Assembly (NCBI RefSeq): GCF_001426485.1
Contig: NZ_LMET01000001.1
Location: 2,493,078 to 2,557,077 of the forward strand
Direction: 5' to 3'
Length of the DNA: 64,000 bases
From: Aeromicrobium sp. Root472D3
GTDB lineage: Bacteria > Actinomycetota > Actinomycetes > Propionibacteriales > Nocardioidaceae
This document shows, in pieces, positions 33,697-42,129 of the stretch (within the stretch, counting starts at the first letter, position 1; each line of letters starts with the position of its first letter). The position numbers were made by a program, and so were the translations under genes. The notes beneath the pieces were generated by a model that ran no database searches, was not told where the DNA came from, and was given only the letters and a program-made list of their open reading frames with translations.

Positions 33697-34605
33697 ATGA
33701 GCTTCAACGACGGCGCCAAGCTGGACACGAGCCAGGTCACCGGCGGCGGCTCACGCGGCGGGCTCGCGATCGGCGGCGGCATCGGCGGCCTCGTCATCAC
33801 GCTGGTCGCGGTGTTCCTCGGCGTCGACCCGTCCGTCATCACCGGCGCCACGAACGGCAGCCCCTTCGACACCAGCCAGGTGCAGACCGGCGGCGACCAG
33901 TCGACCACGACGTTCGACCAGTGCCAGACCGGCGCCGACGCCAACCGAGACGTGACCTGCCGCATCATCGGCACCGTCAACAGCGTCCAGGACTACTGGA
34001 CCGACGCACTGCCGGCCGATGTCAGCCGTCAGTACCGCGCCGCCAAGACCGTCATCTACTCCGGCGCCACGCAGTCGCCGTGCGGCACCGCGTCCAACCA
34101 GACCGGCCCGTTCTACTGCCCCAGTGACGAGCGCGTCTACATCGACGCGAGCTTCTTCGACGAGCTCGAGTCGACGTACGGCGCCGACGGTGGCGCGCTG
34201 GCGCAGGAGTACGTCGTCGCGCACGAGTACGGCCACCACGTCGAGAACATCCTCGGCATCCTCGCGAAGGGCCAGGACGGCAAGACCGGCCCGCAGAGCG
34301 GCGGCGTCCGCATCGAGCTGATGGCCGACTGCATGGCCGGCGTGTGGGCCAACCACGCGTCGACCACCGAGGACGCCGACGGCAACACGCTGCTGCAGCC
34401 GCTGACGCAGGACGACATCGACTCGGCCCTGTCGGCGGCCGCCGCGGTCGGCGACGACCACATCCAGGAGGAGCTCGGCGGCGGCAGCGTCAACCAGGAC
34501 ACGTGGACGCACGGCTCCAGCGCCTCGCGCCAGAAGTGGTTCAAGACCGGCTACGAGAGCGGCACCGTCAACGCCTGCGACACGTTCGCCACGAACGACC
34601 TGTGA
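33697..34605 (+). CDS. Neutral zinc metallopeptidase (YpfJ/KPN_02809 family)
   Basis: 302 residues; AAGGTGGCGGC precedes the ATG. The N-terminus has MSFNDGAKLDTSQVTGG and a hydrophobic segment GLAIGGGIGGLVITLVAVFL (about 25-45), a membrane anchor or uncleaved signal. The zinc motif is VVAHEYGHHVENILG (H-E-x-x-H-x4) with a downstream GVRIELMADCMAGVWANH helix giving the third ligand Glu. The YCPSDERVYID segment also belongs to this family (PF04228). Its extracytoplasmic substrate is unknown. The stop overlaps the next gene's GTG. Confidence 0.92.
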   Translation: MSFNDGAKLDTSQVTGGGSRGGLAIGGGIGGLVITLVAVFLGVDPSVITGATNGSPFDTSQVQTGGDQSTTTFDQCQTGADANRDVTCRIIGTVNSVQDYWTDALPADVSRQYRAAKTVIYSGATQSPCGTASNQTGPFYCPSDERVYIDASFFDELESTYGADGGALAQEYVVAHEYGHHVENILGILAKGQDGKTGPQSGGVRIELMADCMAGVWANHASTTEDADGNTLLQPLTQDDIDSALSAAAAVGDDHIQEELGGGSVNQDTWTHGSSASRQKWFKTGYESGTVNACDTFATNDL

Positions 34606-35375
34606 GCTCGCCCGACACGGGCCGCCCCGCCGGCCGGAACCTCGCGGTCGAGGTCTGGATCGTCCTCGGCCTGTCGCTGGGCGCGTCGGGCGTCTACGCC
34701 CTCGTCAGCCTGATCCGCAAGGCGACGCTCCCCGGCGGGCTGGGCGACCAGACCGCGACGCTCAACGCGTCCCGCGACGACCGCGAGGTCTTCGACTTCG
34801 TCTACCAGGTGCTGGGCATCGGCTTCGCCCTCGTGCCGGTCGCCCTCGCGCTCTACCTGCTCTCGCTCGACCCCGTGAAGGAACGGGTCACCGAACGCCT
34901 CGGTCTCGACCGCCACCACGCGCGGTTCGACGCCCTCTGGGGCATGGGGCTCGCCGCCGTCATCGGCCTGCCCGGGCTGGGCCTCTACGGCATCGGTCGC
35001 CTGCTGGGCATCACGGCGCAGATCATCCCGGCCCCCGACATCTCGTACTGGTGGACCGTCCCGGTGCTCATCCTCGCTGCGCTGCAGAACGCGATCCTCG
35101 AGGAGGTCGTCGTGATCGGCTACCTCATGACCCGCCTGCGCCAGAGGAGCTGGGGCGTGGCGGCGACGATCGTGACCGCCGCGGCCCTGCGCGGCAGCTA
35201 CCACCTTTACCAAGGTGTGGGGCCGGGCCTCGGCAACTTCGTGATGGGGCTCGTGTTCGGGTACTGGTTCCACCGCACCGGACGCGTCATGCCGCTCGTC
35301 ATCGCCCACACGATCCTCGACGTCGTGGCCTTCGTCGGCTACTTGCTGCTCGGCGATAGTCTGGGCCTGACGTGA
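34602..35375 (+). CDS. CPBP-family intramembrane metalloprotease
   Basis: 257 residues from a GTG at 34602, which overlaps the metallopeptidase stop (GTGA). Seven or so membrane helices. CPBP/Abi motifs: AILEEVVVIGYLMTRL (E-E-x7-R), SYHLYQG (motif 2 His), and AHTILDVVAF (motif 4). Family members (Rce1-like) cleave substrates in the membrane, for example anti-sigma factors or CAAX-like peptides. It overlaps the hrpA start by 4 nt, so the three genes form one operon. Confidence 0.9.
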   Translation: MSSPDTGRPAGRNLAVEVWIVLGLSLGASGVYALVSLIRKATLPGGLGDQTATLNASRDDREVFDFVYQVLGIGFALVPVALALYLLSLDPVKERVTERLGLDRHHARFDALWGMGLAAVIGLPGLGLYGIGRLLGITAQIIPAPDISYWWTVPVLILAALQNAILEEVVVIGYLMTRLRQRSWGVAATIVTAAALRGSYHLYQGVGPGLGNFVMGLVFGYWFHRTGRVMPLVIAHTILDVVAFVGYLLLGDSLGLT

Positions 35376-38300
35376 AGATCGAATACCCGCCGTCGCTGCC
35401 CATCACCGAGCGGCACGACGACATCGCCGCCGCCGTGCGCGACCACCAGGTCGTCGTCGTCGCGGGCGAGACCGGTTCCGGCAAGACGACGCAGCTGCCC
35501 AAGATCGCGTACGAGCTCGGACGCCGCTCGATCGCGCACACCCAGCCCCGCCGCATCGCGGCGCGCTCGGTCGCCAAGCGCATCGCCGACGAGTGCGAGG
35601 TCGAGCTGGGCGCCGAGGTCGGCTACGCCGTCCGCTTCGACGACCAGACCAGCGAGTCGACCGCGATCCGCCTCGTCACCGACGGGCTGCTGCTGGCCGA
35701 GCTGCAGCGCGACCGTCGCCTCTCGCGCTACGACACGATCATCATCGACGAGGCGCACGAGCGGTCGTTGTCGATCGACTTCCTGCTCGGCTACCTCAAG
35801 CAGCTGCTCCCCCGCCGCCCCGACCTCAAGGTCGTCATCACGTCGGCGACGATCGACGTGGAGCGCTTCGCGGAGATGTTCGACGCCCCGATCATCGAGG
35901 TCAGCGGACGCACGTTCCCGGTCGAGGTCCGCTACCGTCCGCTGGCCGAGACCGGCGCCGACAACGAGCTCGAGGCGCTGGCGCAGGCCGTCGCCGAGCT
36001 GCCGACCGAGGGCGACATCCTCGTCTTCATGTCGGGCGAGCGCGAGATCCGCGACGCCGCGGAGTTCCTCGCCGGCCGCAAGTACCCCCGCACCGAGATC
36101 CTGCCGCTGTACGGACGCCTCGCGGCCGCCGACCAGCAGAAGATCTTCAGCAGTCACCCGGGCCGTCGCATCGTCCTGGCGACCAACGTCGCCGAGACGT
36201 CGCTGACCGTCCCGGGCATCCGCTACGTCATCGATCCCGGCTTCGCCCGCATCTCACGGTTCAGCCAGCGCCTGAAGGTGCAGCGCCTGCCGATCGAGCC
36301 CATCTCGCAGGCCAGCGCCTCGCAGCGGGCCGGCCGGTGCGGGCGCGTCGCCGACGGCATCTGCATCCGGCTGTACTCCGAGGAGGACCACGACGGGCGA
36401 CCCGAGTTCACCGACCCCGAGATCCAGCGCACCAACCTGGCCTCGGTGCTGCTGCAGATGGCGTCGCTCGACCTCGGCGAGATCAAGGACTTCCCGTTCC
36501 TCGACCCGCCCGACTCGCGCGCCGTCAGCGACGGACTCAACCTGCTGTACGAGCTCGGCGCCCTCGACACGCAGGGCCGTGGCGGCACCCGCCTGACGAA
36601 GATCGGCCGCCGCATGTCGACGCTGCCGACCGACCCCCGCCTGGCCCGGATGCTGCTCGCGGCCGACCGGCTCGCCTGCCTCGGCGACGTCCTCGTGATC
36701 GTCGCGGCGATGTCGATCCAGGACCCGCGCGAGCGTCCGCTCGAGCACCAGCAGGCCGCCGACGAGAAGCACCGCCGGTTCCGCGAGCCCGACTCCGACT
36801 TCCTGTCGTACCTGACGCTGTGGACCTACGTCCGCGAGATGCGCGACGAGCTGTCGAGCTCGGCGTTCCGCCGGCTGTGCCGCGACGAGTACCTGCACTG
36901 GCTGCGCATCCGCGAGTGGCAGGACGTCCACTCGCAGCTGCGCCGCACCGCCAAGGAGCTCGGCCTCAAGCCCGGCGCGACCGGCGCCGACCCCGACCGC
37001 ATCCACCAGGCGCTGCTCTCGGGGCTGCTGTCGCACATCGGCCTCAAGGACGCCGACGGTCGCGAGTACCTCGGTGCCCGGCAGGCCAAGTTCATGATCT
37101 TCCCGGGCTCGGGCCTGGCCAAGAAGACGCCGCGCATGGTCATGGTCGGCGAGCTCGTCGAGACCGGACGCCTGTGGGGCCGCACCGCCGCGAAGATCCA
37201 GCCCGAGTGGGTCGAGGCGGCCGGTGAGCACCTCATCAACCGCAGCTACAGCGAGCCCCACTGGTCGTCGCGCCGCGGAGCGGTGATGGCCCGCGAGAAG
37301 CTGCTGCTGTTCGGCATCCCGCTCGTCGCCGACCGCCTGGTGCAGTTCGGGCGCATCGACCCCGTCACGTCGCGCGACCTGTTCATCCGCCACGCGCTGG
37401 TGCAGGGCGAGTGGCGCACGAACCACGCCTTCTTCGCCGCCAACCAGCGGATGATCGCGGGGGTCGAGGAGCTCGAGGAACGCCTGCGCCGCCGCGACCT
37501 CCGGGTCGACGACGACACCCTCTACGCCTTCTACGACCAGCGCGTGCCCGCCGACGTCGTCTCGACGCGGCACTTCGACACGTGGTGGAAGAAGACGCGG
37601 CACGCGCAGCCCGACCTCCTGACGTTCGACCCCGCGATGCTGACCCACGGGCCCGACGACGCCGACGACGAGTTCCCCCGCGAGTGGCACTCCGACGGCC
37701 GGTCGTACCCGCTGACGTACGCGTTCGAGCCCGGCATGAGCGACGACGGCGTCACGGTCGACCTGCCGCTCGACCAGCTCATGACGGTCGACGACCGGGC
37801 CTTCGACTGGCACGTGCCGGGCCACCGCGTCGAGCTCGTCACCGAGCTGATCCGCTCGATGCCTAAGAGCCTGCGCCGCGAGTTCGTGCCCGCCGGCCAG
37901 TTCGCGCCGCGGCTGGTCGAGGCGATGGACCCCGGTGCGTCCGACCTCAGCAACGAGCTCGCCCGCCAGATGCGCCTGCTGAACGGCACCGTGGTGTCGG
38001 CCGACGACTTCGACTTCGACGCCCTGCCGTCGCACCTCCGCGTCACGTTCCGGGTCGTCGACGGCACCGCCGAGCTGGGCCGCGGCAAGGATCTCGCCGC
38101 CCTGCGGAGCGAGCTAGCGAGCCACCTGCGGGCCGACCTCACGAAGGTCGCCCGGCGCGAGGAACGCTCCGGCATCCGCTCGTGGGACGTCGGCACGATC
38201 GAGCCGTCCATCACGGCCGGCCAGGTCACGGGCTACCCCGCTCTGGTCGACGAGGGCACGTCGGTGGGCCTGCGCATCCTCGACTCGGCCGACGAGCAGC

Positions 38301-38971
38301 ACGTCGCGATGGTCAAGGGGCAGGCGCGCCTGCTGTCGTTCACCCTCGCCACCCCGGTGCCGCAGATGGGGCGGTCGCTCGACCTGCACGCCAAGCTGCT
38401 GCTCTCGACCGGCCCGCACCAGGACGCCGCCGCGGTGATCGAGGAGTGCTGGCTCGCGGCGCTCGAGTCGCTCGTCGTCCGCCACGGCGGGCCCGTGTGG
38501 GACGAGGCCACGTGGTCGCTGCTGCACGACGCCGTCCGGGCCGAGGCGTACGACGCGACCGAGCGAGCGGTCCAGAGCGTCCTGGCGACGCTGCGGGCGC
38601 TGGGCGACGTCACTCCCCTGCCGTCGACCGAGGCCGGCGAGGACGTCCGCGTGCAGCTGTCGTGGCTCGTGTACCGGGGGTTCATCCGCGATGCCGGGGT
38701 CGACCAGTTGCGGCGCTTCCCGCTGTACCTGCAGGCTGCCGCACGACGCCTCGAGGCACCCCTGACCGACGACCTGCTCGCCGCGCAGGACCTCGAGGCG
38801 CGGTTCCACGCCCGCACGGCCGAGCTCTCGCCGTGGTCCCGGCTGACCCCCCGCGTGCAGCACGTGCGGTGGGCGCTCGAGGAGCTGCGCATCGGCCTCC
38901 TGGCGCAGCACCTGCGCACCGCGTTCCCGGTGTCGGTCAAGCGCGTCACGGCCCTGGTCGACGACCTCTAG
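35372..38971 (+). CDS. hrpA: ATP-dependent RNA helicase HrpA
   Basis: 1199 residues, a usual HrpA length. GTG start in a GTGA overlap. DEAH-box motifs in order: Walker A GETGSGKTTQ (about 31-40), IIDEAHERSLS (about 124-134), SATI, FMSGEREI, TNVAETSLTVPGI, and QRAGRCGR. Then follow the helicase-associated HA2/OB parts and a C-terminal DUF3418 region (LDGFDWHVPG-like segment and GVEQLRRFPLYLQ). HrpA rescues stalled ribosomes and unwinds RNA in other bacteria. It convergently overlaps the GAP-family gene by 4 nt. Confidence 0.96.
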   Translation: MKIEYPPSLPITERHDDIAAAVRDHQVVVVAGETGSGKTTQLPKIAYELGRRSIAHTQPRRIAARSVAKRIADECEVELGAEVGYAVRFDDQTSESTAIRLVTDGLLLAELQRDRRLSRYDTIIIDEAHERSLSIDFLLGYLKQLLPRRPDLKVVITSATIDVERFAEMFDAPIIEVSGRTFPVEVRYRPLAETGADNELEALAQAVAELPTEGDILVFMSGEREIRDAAEFLAGRKYPRTEILPLYGRLAAADQQKIFSSHPGRRIVLATNVAETSLTVPGIRYVIDPGFARISRFSQRLKVQRLPIEPISQASASQRAGRCGRVADGICIRLYSEEDHDGRPEFTDPEIQRTNLASVLLQMASLDLGEIKDFPFLDPPDSRAVSDGLNLLYELGALDTQGRGGTRLTKIGRRMSTLPTDPRLARMLLAADRLACLGDVLVIVAAMSIQDPRERPLEHQQAADEKHRRFREPDSDFLSYLTLWTYVREMRDELSSSAFRRLCRDEYLHWLRIREWQDVHSQLRRTAKELGLKPGATGADPDRIHQALLSGLLSHIGLKDADGREYLGARQAKFMIFPGSGLAKKTPRMVMVGELVETGRLWGRTAAKIQPEWVEAAGEHLINRSYSEPHWSSRRGAVMAREKLLLFGIPLVADRLVQFGRIDPVTSRDLFIRHALVQGEWRTNHAFFAANQRMIAGVEELEERLRRRDLRVDDDTLYAFYDQRVPADVVSTRHFDTWWKKTRHAQPDLLTFDPAMLTHGPDDADDEFPREWHSDGRSYPLTYAFEPGMSDDGVTVDLPLDQLMTVDDRAFDWHVPGHRVELVTELIRSMPKSLRREFVPAGQFAPRLVEAMDPGASDLSNELARQMRLLNGTVVSADDFDFDALPSHLRVTFRVVDGTAELGRGKDLAALRSELASHLRADLTKVARREERSGIRSWDVGTIEPSITAGQVTGYPALVDEGTSVGLRILDSADEQHVAMVKGQARLLSFTLATPVPQMGRSLDLHAKLLLSTGPHQDAAAVIEECWLAALESLVVRHGGPVWDEATWSLLHDAVRAEAYDATERAVQSVLATLRALGDVTPLPSTEAGEDVRVQLSWLVYRGFIRDAGVDQLRRFPLYLQAAARRLEAPLTDDLLAAQDLEARFHARTAELSPWSRLTPRVQHVRWALEELRIGLLAQHLRTAFPVSVKRVTALVDDL

Positions 38972-39666
38972 ACGCCCAGACCCAGCCCCTGGGCGGCGTT
39001 CGAGGCGACGACGAACCCGATGATGCCGAGGATCCACGCCGTGTTCTCCTGCGCGTTGCGTCCCATCCAGTCGTCGACCCTGCGCAGCACCGGCTCGACG
39101 ACGCGCGACGCAGCCATGCGTCCGGCCAGCAGCAGCGACGCCGGCAGCACCATCACGACGCAGTACGCCGCGAGCGTCACCGCGGTCGCGGGCCATGACA
39201 GGTCGGCCGTCCCCACGAGGCCGATCGCGGCGAGGTAGGGCACCATCGACGCCGCCTCGACGAGTGCCGCGGTCACGGCGAGCACCACCAGGCCGCGGGT
39301 CGAGCCCTCGTCGCCGACCGCGCGCTCGCGCCACTGCGCCAGGCGTCCCGACGGCTCGCGCTGTCTGCGGGACCCCGTCCACACGCCCGCGGCCAGCAGC
39401 GCGAGGCCGACGACGAGCTGGGCGGCCTGCACGGGTCGCGCGTCGAGCGCGTCGGCGACCTGGTCGGAGAACCTCGCGACGCCGGCGACCAGCGCCAGGC
39501 CCAGGACGAGGTAGAAGGCCGCGACGGTCGCCAGGAACACCATGATGCGTCCGGGGCGGAGCCGTCCGGGAGCCAGCATCAGCCAGATCGGGATCAGGAG
39601 CGTCCCGAAGCTCGTGCTGTCGACGAGGGCCAGGACGACGAGGGTTCCGAGCAGTGCGACCGTCAT
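38968..39666 (-). CDS. GAP-family (Sap/LysE-like) membrane protein
   Basis: 232 residues with six membrane helices in two groups separated by an Arg-rich loop (RRQREPSGRLAQWRERAVG). LVDSTSFGTLLIPIWLML and GRIMVFLATVAAFYLVLGLA match the Sap/GAP family (PF11139), whose mycobacterial members help move glycopeptidolipids or sulfolipid. No lipid-biosynthesis gene is nearby, so the cargo is unknown. Confidence 0.82.
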   Translation of the reverse strand: MTVALLGTLVVLALVDSTSFGTLLIPIWLMLAPGRLRPGRIMVFLATVAAFYLVLGLALVAGVARFSDQVADALDARPVQAAQLVVGLALLAAGVWTGSRRQREPSGRLAQWRERAVGDEGSTRGLVVLAVTAALVEAASMVPYLAAIGLVGTADLSWPATAVTLAAYCVVMVLPASLLLAGRMAASRVVEPVLRRVDDWMGRNAQENTAWILGIIGFVVASNAAQGLGLGV

Positions 39667-39744
39667 GCACCCAGCCCATCAGGTGCCGGCGGCCCGCACA
39701 TCCCCCACGCGTCTATCGCGACCTGGCCGAAGGTCGCACACGCA

Positions 39745-39801
39745 CGAGTGGCGCAGGACGGTCGGTTCCCGGACCGGGAAGCCACCGTCCTGCGCCACTC
39801 G
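39745..39801 (-). terminator. Long hairpin downstream of FKBP gene
   Basis: 18-bp perfect arms CGAGTGGCGCAGGACGGT (39745-39762) and its inverse (39784-39801) enclose 21 nt that can continue pairing (GGTTCCC with GGGAAGCC, one bulge), so the whole 57 nt folds almost into one stem. It lies 14 nt after the FKBP stop. It has no T-tract, and is stronger than a terminator needs. Confidence 0.7.
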
Positions 39802-39814
39802 CGAGGGCGTGGGG

Positions 39815-40174
39815 TCAGACGCCGAGCAGGTCGATCACGAAGACGAGGGTCTTGCCCGACAGGCGGTGTCCGCCGCCGGCGGGGCCGTACGCGAGCTCGG
39901 GCGGGCACACGAGCTGGCGGCGTCCGCCGACCTTCATGCCGGGGATGCCCTGCTGCCAAGCGGCGATGAGCTGCGGCAGCGGGAACTTCGCGGACTGGCC
40001 GCGGTCCCACGAGGCGTCGAACTGCTCGCCGGTGTCGAACTCGACACCGACGTAGTGGACGTCGACGAGTCCGCCGGGCACGGCCTCGGGGCCGTCGCCG
40101 ACGATCAGGTCGGTGATGGTGAGCTCGGTGGGCGCGGGCCCCTCGATGAAGTCGATCTCAGGCTTGTCAGTCAT
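39815..40174 (-). CDS. FKBP-type peptidyl-prolyl isomerase
   Basis: 119 residues from the ATG at 40174. The FKBP core is clear: GGLVDVHYVGVEFDTGEQFD, LIAAWQQGIPGMKVGGRRQL, and LAYGPAGGG, ending with TLVFVIDLLGV. It catalyses prolyl cis-trans isomerisation, cytoplasmic because no signal is present. It stands alone on the minus strand with a strong hairpin behind it. Confidence 0.95.
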   Translation of the reverse strand: MTDKPEIDFIEGPAPTELTITDLIVGDGPEAVPGGLVDVHYVGVEFDTGEQFDASWDRGQSAKFPLPQLIAAWQQGIPGMKVGGRRQLVCPPELAYGPAGGGHRLSGKTLVFVIDLLGV

Positions 40175-40232
40175 GGTCCCGATCCTTCCACACCACCGCG
40201 CCGTCGCAGCCCGGGCCTGACAGACTGGACGC

Positions 40233-41279
40233 ATGCGCGCCACCGTCCTCCACGCCCCCCGCGACATCCGCCTCGACGACGTCGCGGCCCCCCAGCTGCA
40301 GCTCGACACCGATGCCGTCGTGCGGGTCGTCGCCTCGTGCATCTGCGGCTCCGACCTCTGGCCGTACCGCGGCATCAACGCGGTCGGCGAGCCCGCCCGC
40401 ATCGGGCACGAGTTCGTCGGCGTCGTCGAGCAGGTCGGCGCCTCCGTCTCGACGGTCACACCCGGCGACTTCGTCATCGCGCCCTTCACGTTCTCCGACA
40501 ACACGTGCCTGCTGTGCGAGCGGGGCGTCCACACGTCGTGCACCAACGGCGGCTTCTGGGGCACCACCGACAAGCAGGGCCACGCCGTCGACGGCGGTCA
40601 GGGCGAGATCGTCCGCGTGCCGTGGGCCGACGGGACGCTCGTCGCGACCCCGTCGCAGCCCAGCCAGGCGATGGTCGCGCAGCTGCTGACGCTGTCGGAC
40701 GTCTTCCCGACGGGCCACCACGCAGCGGTCTCGGCGGGCGTCACGGCGGGCAGCACCGTCGCGGTCGTCGGCGACGGTGCCGTCGGCCTCAGCGCGGTGC
40801 TGGCGGCCAAGCGGCTCGGTGCCGGACGCATCGTCGCGATGTCCCGCCACGAGGACCGCCAGCGGCTCGCCCGCGGCTTCGGGGCCGACGAGATCGTCGC
40901 CGAACGCGGCAAGGAGGGCGCGGGCGCCGTCCGCGAGATCCTCGACGGCATCGGCGCCGACTTCGTGCTCGAGTGCGTCGGCACCGCCGACAGCATGAAG
41001 CAGGCGATGCTCTCGGCACGTCCCGGTGGCCGCATCGGCTACGTCGGCGTGCCGCACGACGTCGTGCTCAACGTCCCCCAGATGTTCGGCCGCAACATCG
41101 GCCTGGCCGGGGGCGTGGCACCCGTCCGCGCCTACATCGAGGAGCTGCTGCCCGACGTGCTCGACGGCACCGTGACGCCCGGCGACGTGTTCGACCTGAC
41201 GGTGCCGCTCGACCAGGTCGCCGACGGCTACCGCGCGATGGACGAGCGCACGGCCGTCAAGACGATGCTGAGCCTCTGA
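40233..41279 (+). CDS. Zinc-dependent alcohol dehydrogenase family protein
   Basis: 348 residues. Catalytic zinc ligands are Cys38 (CGSD), His59 and Glu60 (GHEF). The structural zinc lobe has Asp89, Cys92, Cys95 and Cys103 (DNTCLLCERGVHTSC), with Asp at the position of the usual first Cys. The NAD(P) fold follows: VAVVGDGAVGLSAVLAAKRL (about 173-192) and RIVAMSRHEDR, suggesting NADP preference because Arg follows the second strand. It is an MDR-superfamily oxidoreductase of unknown alcohol or aldehyde. Its 3' end overlaps the convergent DUF952 gene by 23 nt. Confidence 0.92.
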   Translation: MRATVLHAPRDIRLDDVAAPQLQLDTDAVVRVVASCICGSDLWPYRGINAVGEPARIGHEFVGVVEQVGASVSTVTPGDFVIAPFTFSDNTCLLCERGVHTSCTNGGFWGTTDKQGHAVDGGQGEIVRVPWADGTLVATPSQPSQAMVAQLLTLSDVFPTGHHAAVSAGVTAGSTVAVVGDGAVGLSAVLAAKRLGAGRIVAMSRHEDRQRLARGFGADEIVAERGKEGAGAVREILDGIGADFVLECVGTADSMKQAMLSARPGGRIGYVGVPHDVVLNVPQMFGRNIGLAGGVAPVRAYIEELLPDVLDGTVTPGDVFDLTVPLDQVADGYRAMDERTAVKTMLSL

Positions 41280-41589
41280 CGTAGGGCTCGGCCGAGACGA
41301 CCGCGTCGAGGTTGACGGGCCCGTACACGTGCGGGAACGGCAGGGGCTGGCCCGGGACGTCGTCGAGCTGCCACGGGGACGTCAGCAGGTCGGTGTCGAT
41401 CGTCAGCAGCACGACGGGCTCGGTGACACCGCCGTAGAAGCGCTCGTGCACGCCGTCGACCTGTTCGGGCTGCGAGCAGTGGATGAATCCGACGTCGTCG
41501 AGGTCGAGGCCCAGCGTCGACACGCGGTACTCGCCCGCCTCGAGGGCGTCGGCCCAGGCGTCGTGCAGGGCGAGGTGGAGGATGCGCAC
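41257..41589 (-). CDS. DUF952 protein
   Basis: 110 residues, GTG start. ILHLALHDAWADALEAGEYR, VGFIHCSQPEQVDGVHERFY and PFPHVYGPVNLDAVV are the DUF952 (PF06108) signature, an ADP-ribosyltransferase-like small fold of unknown function. It begins 10 nt after the MarR stop, so they are cotranscribed. Confidence 0.88.
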   Translation of the reverse strand: MRILHLALHDAWADALEAGEYRVSTLGLDLDDVGFIHCSQPEQVDGVHERFYGGVTEPVVLLTIDTDLLTSPWQLDDVPGQPLPFPHVYGPVNLDAVVSAEPYVRGSASS

Positions 41590-41599
41590 GGTCGCCGGC

Positions 41600-42049
41600 T
41601 CAGAAGTCGCGCTCGGCGCGGTCGTTGAGCCGGGTCAGGCTGCGGGCGAACGAGGCGACCTCGTCGGGCGTCCAGTCGTCGATCAGCGTCACGAGCCGCT
41701 CGTGGCTCATGCGCCGGTAGGCGCCGACCCGCTCGACCGCGACGGGCTCGGCGACCAGCAGCTGGGCGCGTCCGTCGTCGGGATCGGGGACCCGCGAGAC
41801 CAGCCCGAGGCGCTCGAGCGTCGCGACCGACCGGCTGGCGGTCGACTTGTGCACGCCGAGGTCCTCCGCGAGCTCGGACCCGCGGATGCCGTCGGGCGCG
41901 TCGACGATCGCGAGCAGGAACGTGAAGTTGCCGTAGTCGAGCTTGGGGTGGATGTCGACGAGGTGTCGCAGCGTGCGCTTGCGGACACGGCGGACGAAGC
42001 GGGTCAGCTCGACGTCGACGTCCAGGCCGGCGGGGAGTTCATTCGTCAT
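41600..42049 (-). CDS. MarR-family transcriptional regulator
   Basis: 149 residues from the ATG at 42049. A winged helix of MarR type: FTFLLAIVDAPDGIRGSELA, EDLGVHKSTASRSVATLERL (recognition helix), then a wing with RVPDPDDGRAQLLVAEPV. Helices at both ends give the dimer interface. The ligand is unknown. It may regulate itself and the DUF952 gene behind it. A terminator hairpin separates it from the acyl-CoA dehydrogenase operon upstream. Confidence 0.9.
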   Translation of the reverse strand: MTNELPAGLDVDVELTRFVRRVRKRTLRHLVDIHPKLDYGNFTFLLAIVDAPDGIRGSELAEDLGVHKSTASRSVATLERLGLVSRVPDPDDGRAQLLVAEPVAVERVGAYRRMSHERLVTLIDDWTPDEVASFARSLTRLNDRAERDF

Positions 42050-42068
42050 GGCTGAACCCTATAGAACG

Positions 42069-42104
42069 GCCGGGCACCCCCTCGTGCGAGAGGGGATGCC
42101 CGGC
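42069..42104 (-). terminator. Terminator hairpin after acyl-CoA dehydrogenase operon
   Basis: GCCGGGCA-CCCCCTC pairs with GAGAGGGGA-TGCCCGGC around a GTGC loop, a stem of about 15 bp. It lies 26 nt beyond the stop of the acyl-CoA dehydrogenase gene at 42130. Confidence 0.7.
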
Positions 42105-42129
42105 AGAGAACGTGTCTCGCTCGCCGGGC

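Noticed and set aside
35593..37227. 544-residue plus-strand frame in hrpA
   Set aside because: Same-strand alternate frame, Arg/Pro-rich shadow of the helicase.
36254..38035. 593-residue minus-strand open frame inside hrpA
   Set aside because: Opposite strand of an unmistakable helicase gene.
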